This document shows, in pieces, positions 1 to 8,057 of a stretch of 64,000 nucleotides of DNA. How positions within the stretch are numbered: position 1 is the first letter of the stretch; every line of letters starts with the position of its first letter. The DNA is from Chloroflexota bacterium (GTDB taxonomy: Bacteria; Chloroflexota; Anaerolineae; Aggregatilineales; Phototrophicaceae). A program made the translations under genes and the position numbers. The notes below the pieces were generated by a model. It saw nothing but the letters and a program-made list of their open reading frames with translations. It was not told the DNA's origin and made no database searches. The DNA lies in assembly GCA_026707745.1 (NCBI GenBank), contig JAPOWG010000019.1, positions 1-64,000 of the forward strand, written 5' to 3'.

Positions 1-105
1 CAGTGCCTTAGGCTACCTGACGCCGGCAGAATACGAGGCGCAGTGGTACCAAAACACTCCCTCAAATTCTGGGAAAAAGTGTCCAGTTTTATAGAACCAC
101 TACAG
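1..105 (+). mobile_element. 3' end of an IS3-family insertion sequence, cut by the window edge
   Basis: Reading from base 2, the frame ends with SALGYLTPAEYEAQW and about fifteen more residues before a TAG at 92-94. The SALGYxTPAEY motif is the usual C-terminal end of IS3-family OrfB (DDE) transposases. The sequence after the motif contains TGTCCAGTTTTATAG, like the terminal inverted repeats of this family, and the element may end near the CA at 104-105. Only the last 30 codons are present, so it cannot be told whether the element is intact. The family call is fairly sure; the exact right end is a guess. Confidence 0.75.
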
Positions 106-414
106 GGGGTAGAAAAGGCGGCATTTGGGCGGAGTACCGGACAAGCCCTACAATTCTCCCCGCAAACGAACCTTGTAGGGGTCAGCCTTGGCTGACCCGT
201 CGCTATCGCTGCAAACATGTCCGCTCCTTAGTTGCAATGGGGGGACCGAGGAGGATAATCCAAGGGCGAACGCGAATCCGAGACTAGCGGATGAGGCTCC
301 AGCAATCGATCATACACGCCAGCGCGGGAACTCATCGTCGACGTCTAAGTGCTAGACCTGCCAATGGCGGCTCAATCCCTTATACTTGAGGGGGTTCGGC
401 ATAGCCTGGATGGA
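95..414. other. Intergenic region between IS end and menA
   Basis: About 320 bases with no credible gene. It holds one copy of the dispersed hairpin repeat at 175-198. No tRNA or clear terminator is visible. A promoter for menA should lie here, but I cannot point to convincing -35 and -10 boxes. Confidence 0.5.
175..198 (+). repeat. Dispersed hairpin repeat (GTAGGGG family), arms GTCAGCC/GGCTGAC
   Basis: GTAGGGG is followed by perfect arms GGGTCAGCC and GGCTGACCC. A near copy, including the downstream bases GTCGCT, lies at 11012-11034. It belongs to a family of at least fifteen intergenic hairpins in this window. Confidence 0.85.
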
Positions 415-1332
415 ATGGACATGCAGCGAGCAACCGCGCAAGCCTGGTACCAAGCGCTCCGCCCGCGCGTCTTCACCGCTACCTATGTGCCGATGGGCCT
501 GGCCGGCATCGCAGCGCTGGGCGACAGCGCCTTTGACGCGCCGGTTTTCTTGTTGGCGCTGATCGGTACGCTTTTGCTGCAAAGCGCCGCCAACTTGATC
601 AACGAGTACATGGACTTCCGACGCGGGGCCGACCGGCTCAAGCAAGCCGGTCAAGGCATGACGATCAAGAACAAGATCCTCGCGCCTGCCAGCGTCCGCA
701 ATGGCGCCATTGTCACGACGCTGGCCGGATGCCTGATTGGCCTGTTCCTGCTGGCGATGAGCGGTCCCCTGCTTTGGATCATCGGCATTGGCGGCGTGCT
801 GGTGGCGATCGGCTATACGGCCGGTCCCTTTCCGCTGGCCTATCACGGTTTGGGAGAGATCGCCGTCGCCGTCTTCATGGGTCCCGCCATCGTTGTCGGC
901 GCCTATTACGTGATGTCGCCCGCTGTCACAGAGGCCCGCATTAGCGAGCTCTGCCTGATTTCCTTGCCGATCGCTTTGATGGTCGCCGCCATCCTGCACG
1001 CGAACAACATCCGCGATATGGATGCCGACCGCGCCGTCAAGAAACACACGCTGGCTGTCATCTTCGGCATCCGCTTCGCCCGCGCCGAATACATCTTCCT
1101 GGTGTTGGGCGCCTATGTCGCGCAGGGGCTGGTGATGGTCGCGGGCCTTCTGCCCCCAGCCACGCTCTTGACTCTGATCACCTTGCCCGAGGCCATTCGC
1201 CTCATCCGCATCTTCAACAGCAGTCGCGCAGTGCCGCTTTTGCACCAGGCACAGGGACGCACCGCCAAACTGCACGGGCAATTCGGCCTGCTGCTGGTCT
1301 TGGGATGGGCATTCACCTTGATAGCTACCTAG
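415..1332 (+). CDS. menA: 1,4-dihydroxy-2-naphthoate polyprenyltransferase (MenA-like, UbiA superfamily)
   Basis: Integral-membrane prenyltransferase of about 305 residues, predicted to attach the isoprenoid tail to 1,4-dihydroxy-2-naphthoate in menaquinone synthesis. It shows both Mg-diphosphate-binding motifs of the UbiA family in MenA form: NLINEYMDFRRGAD near residues 60-73 and NNIRDMDADR near 197-206. About eight hydrophobic segments follow. The frame opens at a GTG at 349, but homology to MenA begins at the WYQALRPR stretch, so the ATG at 415 (or 421) is preferred. No other men genes are in the window. A demethylmenaquinone role is inferred from motif type; another UbiA substrate is possible. 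Confidence 0.85.
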   Translation: MDMQRATAQAWYQALRPRVFTATYVPMGLAGIAALGDSAFDAPVFLLALIGTLLLQSAANLINEYMDFRRGADRLKQAGQGMTIKNKILAPASVRNGAIVTTLAGCLIGLFLLAMSGPLLWIIGIGGVLVAIGYTAGPFPLAYHGLGEIAVAVFMGPAIVVGAYYVMSPAVTEARISELCLISLPIALMVAAILHANNIRDMDADRAVKKHTLAVIFGIRFARAEYIFLVLGAYVAQGLVMVAGLLPPATLLTLITLPEAIRLIRIFNSSRAVPLLHQAQGRTAKLHGQFGLLLVLGWAFTLIAT

Positions 1333-1464
1333 GCGCGGCGGCCATGCAGTTGAGGGCAATATTGTCTTTAGCGGTGTTTGCCCGTAGACTACTTATGGTG
1401 ATGCCAAGATGAACCGGACAGGAGCTATTGCTGCCGTCCGCGTCCATGCGAAGGCCGGTGACAG

Positions 1465-2505
1465 GTGCAATCAGACCAGAACTTAAGTGTAAATCCCCAA
1501 AACGAAGAGGCTGCGGAGCCGGCGATTCCCGTAGACGAGATCGAGAAGCTGGCAAGGCAAATCGGCGAAAAACTGGGCGAAAAGGGTGGCAAGCCCATCC
1601 GACAGATCGCTCAGATGATCGAGAAATGTGGCTGGGTCTTTGTCGAGAAGATCCTGGCGGAAACCGAAGCGACAGAAGCCGCAGGCGGGCTCTTGACCCA
1701 GGACAAAAAGCGGCGGCGCAGCAAAGGCGGCGTATTTTTCTTCCTGGCGAAAGGCCAGATGGACCCGGAGTTGCGCGCGCGGATCTTCCCCAATTTCGGC
1801 AAACACGGCGACGGCGCCATCATGCCGCCTGGTATCGATTGGGGAGAGCGGGCCGCGCACATGGCAGCGCTGCGCGAGCAGCCCGGCCAAATCAATAACC
1901 TGACGGTGACCTTGATCGGTCGTCCCGGCGCGCTGCGTATCGAAGGCAGCAGCGTCATGACCGTGATCGAACAGCGCGAGGTCAAAGCGCCTCCCTACCC
2001 AAAGGGCGTGCCGCCCTTCGACGCCGTCCGGGATGTCACCAAATACTACGTTTTCATGGGACTGCGACATTGGCGCAAGGTGGAGAAGCCGCTGGAAAAC
2101 GAAGAAGATATGCTCATCGTCGAAGGCAGCGCCGTCTATGACCCGCAACTTGGGGGAATCACCGTGTTGTCCACCGGCGTTTCCACCAAGGCCCTGGAAA
2201 GCCAGAAGCGCCAAAAGGGGAGCCAAGCGGGCACGAAGAGCGGGGAGCAAGCCGCCAGAGGCTCCACAGGGGGCAAGTCAACGAAATCCCCCGCGGCGAT
2301 CGCTGAGCCGCCCGACTTGTCCGGCTTGCCCGAAGAAAGCGCCGACAAGCTGCGTCAGCTGTTTAGCGCTGCGGAAAAGCTGCGTCACAAGATCGACACG
2401 ATGGAAGACAAAGGGCAGAAGTCCGGCCTGGCAATGACGCGTCGGCTGCTCGAGCAAACCGAGAAGCAGATCGCCAGCCTGGTCAAGCAATACAACCTAG
2501 TTTAG
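1465..2505 (+). CDS. PHAX RNA-binding-domain protein
   Basis: 346 residues, GTG start. Residues about 24-97 match the RNA_GG_bind domain of the eukaryotic snRNA export adaptor PHAX: a helical stretch with ETEATEAAGGLLT, then the hallmark RRRSKGGVFFFLAKG at 83-97, where PHAX has RRRTPGGVF. A middle region (about 140-245) looks like a mixed alpha/beta domain of unknown role. A low-complexity Ser/Gly/Lys linker (250-280) and a C-terminal coiled coil (290-345) end the protein. Bacterial members are known mainly from Chloroflexota and cyanobacteria. An RNA-binding role is inferred from the domain; the target is unknown. It is a single gene, 133 bases after menA. Confidence 0.8.
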   Translation: MQSDQNLSVNPQNEEAAEPAIPVDEIEKLARQIGEKLGEKGGKPIRQIAQMIEKCGWVFVEKILAETEATEAAGGLLTQDKKRRRSKGGVFFFLAKGQMDPELRARIFPNFGKHGDGAIMPPGIDWGERAAHMAALREQPGQINNLTVTLIGRPGALRIEGSSVMTVIEQREVKAPPYPKGVPPFDAVRDVTKYYVFMGLRHWRKVEKPLENEEDMLIVEGSAVYDPQLGGITVLSTGVSTKALESQKRQKGSQAGTKSGEQAARGSTGGKSTKSPAAIAEPPDLSGLPEESADKLRQLFSAAEKLRHKIDTMEDKGQKSGLAMTRRLLEQTEKQIASLVKQYNLV

Positions 2506-2520
2506 TAAACTGCGGCGCTC

Positions 2521-2587
2521 GTGCGACAAGAAGGCTTGCTCTATTACGTGAGTACGGCCAACTTTTTCGCCGCCGAGCGGCTCTAGC
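2521..2587 (-). repeat. Diverged copy of the stop-codon-proximal repeat (AGCCGCTCGGCG family)
   Basis: On the minus strand it begins with AGCCGCTCGGCGGCGAA a few bases after the TGA of the D-aminopeptidase gene and continues with GTACTCACG, in line with the better copies at 5689-5803 and 16423-16535. It is shorter and diverged. Confidence 0.55.
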
Positions 2588-2592
2588 TGGCG

Positions 2593-3408
2593 TCACCAGT
2601 GCCAGATTTGGTCCCAGGCGGCCATCCAGTTTTGGGCGCGGCTGTATACCTTCTGCAAATCGCGATCCAGTTCTACACCCGCGCGGCCGCGGAATTCCTC
2701 CATCTTTTCGACCTGGTCAACCTCAACAGTGATGGTCACGGGGGAGGCCGGCAGGTAGGGCGCAACGGCATTCAGGTCCCTCAAGGCGCGGAAAGCGCCC
2801 TCCTCGATCATCTCACGGGCGCGCACTGGCGGGATCTGTCGCGCGGAGTACCTGCTCAAGCCCTTTTTCACGGCGACGGTCGTCAGTCCCTGGCCCAGAA
2901 GCGCGGTCGCTTCGCGGCAGACTGCCTCGTCCCCGGTGACGAGCAGGACCGGACAGCCGTAATGGCCGCAGAGCGCGGCGTTGACGCCGACTTCGCCAAC
3001 CAGATCGTCATTGAACCAGAGATTGTGCCATTTGACCGTCGAGATCGTGTGGCACATGACGCCATCCGCCGTGTTGTTGCGGGCGTGCATGCCGACCAGC
3101 AGGCAGGCGTCGGCGCCCTCTTCGAGCAATTCGGTATAGCGCGACCAGGCATGATGCGCGACCCAGGTGCAGTTGACATCGAGCAGTTCCGGGACCAGGG
3201 AATTGAAGGACCAGTCGCCGCCGGCGCCATGGCAGTCGACCACCACGATTTCCTCCGCGCCGGCTCGTTTGGCGCCGCGCACGGCCGCATTGATTTCCTC
3301 GGTATAGAGCTTGCGGCCCTCTTCATACATGGGCGCGCCGCCATTGACCTGGCTCCAGGCGACGATGCCGCTGACGCCTTCCATATCCGTCATAATTAGA
3401 ATTTTCAT
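2593..3408 (-). CDS. dppA: M55 family D-aminopeptidase (DppA-like)
   Basis: 271 residues. Predicted zinc-dependent D-aminopeptidase that removes N-terminal D-amino acids such as D-Ala from short peptides. The Bacillus DppA zinc ligands are all visible: D8 and E10 in TDMEGVSG, H60 in DCHGAG, H108 in GMHARN and E139 in GEVGVN. The start is supported by a GAGGAG ribosome-binding site eight bases upstream. It is the third gene of a minus-strand operon, 66 bases after a dipeptide epimerase, which suggests that epimerised or D-containing dipeptides, for example from murein turnover, are the substrates. The symbol follows B. subtilis usage and does not mean the dipeptide-binding protein DppA. Confidence 0.92.
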   Translation of the reverse strand: MKILIMTDMEGVSGIVAWSQVNGGAPMYEEGRKLYTEEINAAVRGAKRAGAEEIVVVDCHGAGGDWSFNSLVPELLDVNCTWVAHHAWSRYTELLEEGADACLLVGMHARNNTADGVMCHTISTVKWHNLWFNDDLVGEVGVNAALCGHYGCPVLLVTGDEAVCREATALLGQGLTTVAVKKGLSRYSARQIPPVRAREMIEEGAFRALRDLNAVAPYLPASPVTITVEVDQVEKMEEFRGRAGVELDRDLQKVYSRAQNWMAAWDQIWHW

Positions 3409-3474
3409 AACTTAATCTCCTCATTCTCTTCGAGTATTCGATCGACGCCGCGGCGTCGGGCTGCTTCGGCAGTG

Positions 3475-4554
3475 TCAAATCGAGGCGTTGATGAGTCCCT
3501 CCAGTGCCGATTCCGCCTCCGTCAGGGACAGCCAGCCATCCTTGATGGTTGGCGCGAGGGACAAATCCGCGTCGGTTTTCAAGAAAAAGCTGCATTCGCT
3601 GGCGCAGTTTACAGCCGTCTGCGCCGCAAATGCGGCGGCATGCAAGCAACCCAGCAGCGAACTGGCCTGGGAACCCACCATCAGCCCTTTGCCCGCTTGC
3701 GCGCTGATCTCCTTCATCGTCATCGATTGTGAGAAACCGGTGCGCGCCGTCTTGATATTGAGGATGTCAAAGGTATCGAATGCCAGCTCTCGCCCTAGAT
3801 CCTGCGGCGTAAATGCCGAGTCGTCGGCGACGATTGGCATTCGGCTTTCCCCCCGCAAGGCCCGGCGCGCGCGGATGCGCTCCACCGGCAGCGCCTCTTC
3901 ACAATAGATTAGTCCCAAGTCGTATAGCGCATTCAATATGCCCGGCGCGCCGTCTTCGTCCAGCGTCTGATTGGCATCGACATAGAATTGAGCCCCCGGG
4001 AAACGCTTGACAAGCTCCCGAATGGTCTCGGTTTCCGCCGCGATATCCTTGCCGATTTTCACTTTGAAGACGCGCAAGCCAAAGCGATAGGCGCCCTCTA
4101 CATCGGCCAGGACCGCGTCCGCCTCGCCGGTACTCACGATATAACTGAGCCGGATGCGTTCGCGCGCAGCGCCCAGATGCCCCGCCAGCGTGGTGCCGGT
4201 GGCGCGGCAAAGGGCCTGGTGCAGCGCCATGTCGGCCGCGCCCTTGGCTGTATTGTTGTTCTTGATCAGGTCCATGCGGGCGCTGATATCGGCGACGCAT
4301 TGAAAGGAGTCCAAAGCCGCGCCTTCCAGCAGCGGCGCCAGGTGACTTTCCACGATAGCGACGATCGAGGCTTGCGTCTCGCCATAGATGCTGGGGCGGG
4401 GCGTGGCTTCGGCGATGCCGATGCTGCCGTCCGACAATTCGACGCGAATCAATACGTGCTCCAGCGCCCGCAACTCGTCCGACCGGCCCCACTTCAAGGA
4501 TTGCTTCAACGGCACTTCAAAGGGCAGGGCCTTTATGTCTCTAACCGTGAGCAT
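3475..4554 (-). CDS. Enolase-superfamily dipeptide epimerase (MLE subgroup)
   Basis: 359 residues from the ATG at 4554. It has the muconate-lactonizing-enzyme signature: KVK at 164-166 (acid/base lysine), metal ligands D193 in YVDANQ, E219 in YCEEAL and D244 in VADDS, and the second lysine K268 in NIKTARTG. This subgroup includes L-Ala-D/L-Glu and related dipeptide epimerases. The next gene is a D-aminopeptidase, which favours dipeptide epimerisation over o-succinylbenzoate synthase or cycloisomerase activity. Its ATG lies inside the last codons of the upstream ATPase gene (overlap 4541-4554), so the two are probably translationally coupled. Exact dipeptide specificity cannot be read from sequence. 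Confidence 0.85.
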   Translation of the reverse strand: MLTVRDIKALPFEVPLKQSLKWGRSDELRALEHVLIRVELSDGSIGIAEATPRPSIYGETQASIVAIVESHLAPLLEGAALDSFQCVADISARMDLIKNNNTAKGAADMALHQALCRATGTTLAGHLGAARERIRLSYIVSTGEADAVLADVEGAYRFGLRVFKVKIGKDIAAETETIRELVKRFPGAQFYVDANQTLDEDGAPGILNALYDLGLIYCEEALPVERIRARRALRGESRMPIVADDSAFTPQDLGRELAFDTFDILNIKTARTGFSQSMTMKEISAQAGKGLMVGSQASSLLGCLHAAAFAAQTAVNCASECSFFLKTDADLSLAPTIKDGWLSLTEAESALEGLINASI

Positions 4555-5371
4555 TCGCAATCGCTTCCACAATCTCCGCCACTTCCCGCGCGACCTCGTC
4601 CGGGCTCCGTTCGTCCACGGCTATACGATGATAATTGGGATATTGATCGCCCTCCGCGAATGGACGCAATCCATAATTGTCGGCTTCCGCCGCCATGATC
4701 GCTATCGCCTCCGCGCTGATCTCGCCCGCCGCCAGCAGCGCTCCCGCTTGATCGCGCAGTTCGCAGGGCAGGAAGGACAGATCGGCAGCGCCGGCGGCGC
4801 GATCGAAGCGGTCGCGCCGTCCGCTCAAGCGGCGCAGCCGCGTCAAGGGATGCAGGGTCAACTCGACGACGCGCCAGGCGGGGAAGCGCGTCAGGGCATG
4901 GCGAATCTCGTTGTCGCCGCGGATGCCTTCGGCAATGACCAGGCCGCTAAAGCTATCGGCCAGGTACAGCCAGGAAAAGACCGCCGCCATGCCGCCGGGC
5001 ACGTGCTCGGCAAATGATCTGGTATAGGCAAAGCGCCGGGGGCGATCATCGACCCGATGCAATTCTTCGCCCTTCAGCGTTTGCATCATCGGCAGGGCGA
5101 TCCAGTCCGCCAGTTCGCGGCGCGAGGGAATCCATCCCAGGCTCGACGGTCCCAAGATACGCCGCAAGCAGGCCAAGGTCGTCGATTTGCCCGTGCCGGT
5201 CAATGCCACCAGCAGCAGCAGCGGGTGCGAGCCCAGGCAATGGTAACCCGCCGTTCTGTCAAGACGGACCAGAGGATAGGCATCCGACAGCGGGAGGCTC
5301 AAGCGGGGATAGACCTCGTCCAGGTAGTAGCGCTGGTCCAGCAACTGCGATTTGTCCGTTTCGTTATTCAT
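4541..5371 (-). CDS. P-loop NTPase, kinase-like, first gene of the dipeptide operon
   Basis: 276 residues from the ATG at 5371. A longer open frame reaches 5572, but its first part looks non-coding. A Walker A motif, ALTGTGKST, lies near residues 56-64. A lid-like Arg-rich region (RLRRLSGRRDRFD) occurs in the second half, as in small-molecule or nucleotide kinases, and a helical tail ends the protein. I do not recognise a characterised family. It heads the operon with dipeptide epimerase and D-aminopeptidase and overlaps the former by 14 bases, so a role in the same peptide pathway is inferred, perhaps phosphorylation of a product. No strong ribosome-binding site precedes the chosen start. 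Confidence 0.65.
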   Translation of the reverse strand: MNNETDKSQLLDQRYYLDEVYPRLSLPLSDAYPLVRLDRTAGYHCLGSHPLLLLVALTGTGKSTTLACLRRILGPSSLGWIPSRRELADWIALPMMQTLKGEELHRVDDRPRRFAYTRSFAEHVPGGMAAVFSWLYLADSFSGLVIAEGIRGDNEIRHALTRFPAWRVVELTLHPLTRLRRLSGRRDRFDRAAGAADLSFLPCELRDQAGALLAAGEISAEAIAIMAAEADNYGLRPFAEGDQYPNYHRIAVDERSPDEVAREVAEIVEAIANAHG

Positions 5372-5688
5372 GTCGATATATCCAGCAGCGGATAGGAGAT
5401 TATACATTCCGCTTTGCGAAGCGCATACGTCGCCATATCTGCGGGCAGCAGATTGCCGGCATGCCGCCGGAAAAAATGTTTTTTCGGCAGTTTGGCAATT
5501 TGCGGCGACGATTCGCTTATCAAGGCGCGCAGGTCGCGTATACACTGCCTTGCGACACTGATCGCCGATCATGGAGGTCGAGATGTAAGATCTTGGGTGT
5601 CTTCGGCATAAGTTTGCGCAATCTCCGTATTCAAGAGTGTATTAGAACATAGATTCTAGTATTGTACAAGTGTTCTTTATGCGGGGAG

Positions 5689-5803
5689 ATTCAGCACAGC
5701 CGCTCGGCGCGTAACCGGCGAATTTGGGCTACCGCGGTCACAGAAAACAATAAAACGGCTCGGCTACCGCAAATCGTGCTTTATGAAAAAAGAGGCGCAG
5801 AAG
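5689..5803 (+). repeat. Best copy 1 of the roughly 115-base AGCCGCTCGGCG repeat
   Basis: It matches 16423-16535 over nearly its full length: ATTCAGCACAGCCGCTCGGC, then GGCGAATTTGGGCTA, a TCACA block, an A-rich AATAAA block, a second CGGCTA block, and a tail ending GAAAAA-GAGGC. Scattered substitutions rather than large gaps separate the two copies. Three more diverged copies occur in the window. No ORF is shared between copies. Confidence 0.85.
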
Positions 5804-5846
5804 TAGTTGCAGGTAAGTTATGCGAAAACGCGACACGCGGGACCAA

Positions 5847-5892
5847 CCCCTCACCCCCCAGCCCCCTCTCCCACAAGGGGAGAGGGGGAGCG
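5847..5892 (+). repeat. CCCCTCACCCC palindromic repeat, copy 1
   Basis: A C-rich lead CCCCTCACCCCCCAG is followed by a hairpin with arms CCCCCTCTCCC and GGGAGAGGGGG around ACAAG. A second copy at 8748-8793 has the same layout with matching changes in both arms. Confidence 0.85.
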
Positions 5893-5944
5893 CTGTTGCC
5901 GGGATTTGGATTAGATTCATAATTCTCACAATAAGTGCAATTGT

Positions 5945-5992
5945 TTCGCATGACTTACATGGAACTACTAAGGGGCGCGTAGACACTGACCG
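5945..5992 (+). repeat. ATGACTTAC element plus GCGTAGACACTGACCG word
   Basis: TTCGCATGACTTAC and a GGAACTACTAAGG tail recur, slightly changed, at 40961-40986 and on the other strand at 16815-16843. Directly after it, at 5977-5992, is GCGTAGACACTGACCG, which recurs exactly at 40909-40924. The two words are neighbours at both plus-strand sites but in different order. Confidence 0.7.
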
Positions 5993-6061
5993 CCGGCACA
6001 GAGGGATGTGTTTCGGGTGACCAATCTGGTTGCCCGCAGCCGCATTTGCGAATGTAGAATC

Positions 6062-6082
6062 GGGCGAGCTGATAGCTCGCCC
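6062..6082 (+). repeat. Dispersed hairpin repeat, arms GGGCGAGCT/AGCTCGCCC
   Basis: Nine-base perfect arms around GAT, followed by CTAT (compare the usual CTAC). Member of the GGGCGA hairpin family, here upstream of the CE7 esterase. Confidence 0.8.
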
Positions 6083-6228
6083 CTATTGGTTGTAAGGTGG
6101 CTGTTGTTCTCTATTTCAACTGAATAGGATACACTGCCGGGATTCGCCTCCCGAATCGGTCGGGGCAGATACGCTCAGGTGTCGCTATAATCGTCTGATC
6201 AATGGAATGCGATCAAAGGAGAGGGATG

Positions 6229-7200
6229 ATGCCTTTGTTGGACATGTCGCTGGAAGAGATGCGGGTTTATCGTCCCGCGCGCGAGGAACCGGCGGATTTC
6301 GACGCTTTTTGGGCGGGGAGTTTGGAAGAGGCGCGCGCTCACGATTTGGAGGCCGTCTTTGAAGCGGTCGATGCCGGTTTGGAGACGCTGGATGTCTTTG
6401 ACGTGACTTTCTCGGGATTCAAGGGCGACCGCATCAAAGGCTGGTATATGCTGCCGCGCGGGGCGCGGGGTCGGCTGCCCGGCGTGGTCGAATATATCGG
6501 ATACGGCGGCGGGCGGAGTTTTCCGGTGGATTGGCTGGCTTTTCCATCGGCGGGTTTCGCTTATCTGGTGATGGATACGCGCGGTCAGGGCAGCGCCTAT
6601 CTACGCGGGGATACGCCCGATATGCCCAATGGCGCAAATCCTTACACGCCCGGTTTCATGACGCAGGGCATCCTGGATCCCCAGACCTATTATTATCGCC
6701 GCGTATACGTTGACGCTGTGCGAGCGGTGGACGCCATACGCAGCCGCGACGAGGTCGACCCGGCGCGCATTGCGGTGACCGGCGGCAGCCAGGGCGGGGC
6801 GTTGTCGGTGTCGACGGCGGGACTGATGCCGGATGTAGCGATCTGCATGCCCGATGTGCCCTTCCTGTCCAATTTTCGGCGCGCTGTGGAGATCACGCCG
6901 CGCGATCCGTATCCGGAGATCGCGCGCTATCTCAAGATTCACCGCGAGAAGATTGACCGGGTTTTCGAGACGCTCAGCTATTTTGACGGCATGAACTTCG
7001 CCGCGCGCATGCAAGCGGAAGCGCTCTATTCCGTGGGCGTGATGGATACGATCTGCCCGGCCTCGACCGTTTTCGCCTCGTACAACCATGTCTCGGGTCC
7101 GAAGGAGATCAAGGTCTATTATTACAATGATCACGAGGGCGGCGGGCCGGATCACCTGATGGAGAAGATTCATTATCTGCGGCGGCGCTGGCTGTCATGA
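6229..7200 (+). CDS. CE7 family acetyl-xylan esterase / cephalosporin-C deacetylase-like hydrolase
   Basis: 323-residue alpha/beta hydrolase that should remove acetyl groups from oligosaccharides or small molecules in the cytoplasm, as no signal peptide is present. The CE7 signature is complete: RGQG at 118-121, nucleophile S187 in GGSQGG, D273 in GVMDTICP and H302 in DHEGGG. The frame opens at an ATG at 6202, but the purine-rich AGGAGAGGG just before two adjacent ATGs, and the typical CE7 N-terminus MPLLDMSLEEM, favour 6229. Its stop overlaps the start of the next gene by four bases (ATGA), so the two are co-translated. Confidence 0.9.
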   Translation: MPLLDMSLEEMRVYRPAREEPADFDAFWAGSLEEARAHDLEAVFEAVDAGLETLDVFDVTFSGFKGDRIKGWYMLPRGARGRLPGVVEYIGYGGGRSFPVDWLAFPSAGFAYLVMDTRGQGSAYLRGDTPDMPNGANPYTPGFMTQGILDPQTYYYRRVYVDAVRAVDAIRSRDEVDPARIAVTGGSQGGALSVSTAGLMPDVAICMPDVPFLSNFRRAVEITPRDPYPEIARYLKIHREKIDRVFETLSYFDGMNFAARMQAEALYSVGVMDTICPASTVFASYNHVSGPKEIKVYYYNDHEGGGPDHLMEKIHYLRRRWLS

Positions 7201-8027
7201 GCCGGACGCAGCTGGTCGTGCTGGGCAGCGGTACACCCAATGCCGAAGCCGAACGCGCGGGTTCGGGCCTGGCCATTGCCGTGGACGATCGTCCCTATCT
7301 GGTCGATTGCGGTCACGGCGTGGTGCAACGCGCTGTGGAAGCGAAGGCGGCGGGGATCATCAATTGGTCGACGGTCGACCTGAGGCGCTTGTTCGTGACG
7401 CATCTGCATGCCGATCACACTGTTGGATTGCCGGATCTGCTCTTCACGCCCTGGATACACGGTCGAGACGAGAAGGTCATCGCTTACGGTCCGCAGGGCT
7501 TGAAGGATATGATCGAGCATATTCAAGCCGCCTACCGGGTCAATACTCGCGAGCATTTAAGGGCGCATCCGGCGTCGCCCGAGGGATTCATGGCAGATGT
7601 CAGGGCGGTTGAGGCCGGACTGGTTTACCAGGATGATCGCGTGCGGGTTCACGCTACCCGGGCGGATCACGGTGATATGGAGGCGTTCAGTTTCAAGTTC
7701 GTCACGCCGGACAAGACGATCGTCGTTTCGGGCGATACCAAGCCCGTATCAGGATTCGCGGATTGGGCGGGGGCCACCGATATCCTGGTACACGAGGTGT
7801 ATTCGTCGGCGCAGTTTCGCGGCCGTCCGCCCGCCTGGCAGGCTTATCACAGCCGCGCGCATACCTCAACAGAGGAATTGGCGGACTTGGCAAAGGCGAT
7901 TCGCCCGGGTCTGCTGGTTCTTTATCATCAGCTTTTTTGGGGGAGGACGGCGGCCGATCTTGTCAGCGAGATCAGGGCACGTTATGCAGGACCGGTGGTC
8001 AGCGCAAATGACCTGGATGTCTTCTGA
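7197..8027 (+). CDS. Metallo-beta-lactamase-fold hydrolase (RNase Z / arylsulfatase-like)
   Basis: 276 residues. The N-terminus VVLGSGTPNA and the zinc motif THLHADH at 68-74 place it in the tRNase Z-like branch of the MBL superfamily. Later ligands are seen in RADHGDME, SGDTK (Asp) and the distal YHSRAHTS. In annotated genomes such proteins often act on small esters or sulfates rather than tRNA, and the exosite arm of true RNase Z is not evident. It overlaps the upstream esterase by ATGA, which points to a shared substrate pathway, but the substrate cannot be named. Confidence 0.8.
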   Translation: MSRTQLVVLGSGTPNAEAERAGSGLAIAVDDRPYLVDCGHGVVQRAVEAKAAGIINWSTVDLRRLFVTHLHADHTVGLPDLLFTPWIHGRDEKVIAYGPQGLKDMIEHIQAAYRVNTREHLRAHPASPEGFMADVRAVEAGLVYQDDRVRVHATRADHGDMEAFSFKFVTPDKTIVVSGDTKPVSGFADWAGATDILVHEVYSSAQFRGRPPAWQAYHSRAHTSTEELADLAKAIRPGLLVLYHQLFWGRTAADLVSEIRARYAGPVVSANDLDVF

Positions 8028-8057
8028 TTCCCAGTTGTAGGTTAGAAAGTGTCTGCC

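Larger units (their letters stand above)
5372..6228. other. Long repeat-rich intergenic region between divergent operons
   Basis: About 850 bases without a believable gene. It holds four different dispersed repeats in a row: the AGCCGCTCGGCG family at 5689-5803, the CCCCTCACCCC palindrome at 5847-5892, the ATGACTTAC element with the GCGTAGACACTGACCG word at 5945-5992, and a hairpin at 6062-6082. Promoters for the minus-strand dipeptide operon and the plus-strand esterase should flank it. Confidence 0.7.

Noticed and set aside
352..1359. Long antisense open frame over menA (335 codons)
   Set aside because: Low-complexity Gln/Asp/His-rich translation typical of the reverse of a GC-rich gene, and no domain motifs; menA on the plus strand is clear.
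1483..2250. Antisense open frame over the PHAX-domain gene
   Set aside because: No ribosome-binding site or recognisable motif, and the plus strand carries a clear domain.
5014..5652. Plus-strand frame of 212 codons over the start of the P-loop ATPase gene
   Set aside because: Translation is Pro/Arg/Ser-rich shadow sequence, and the minus-strand ATPase has a Walker A motif.
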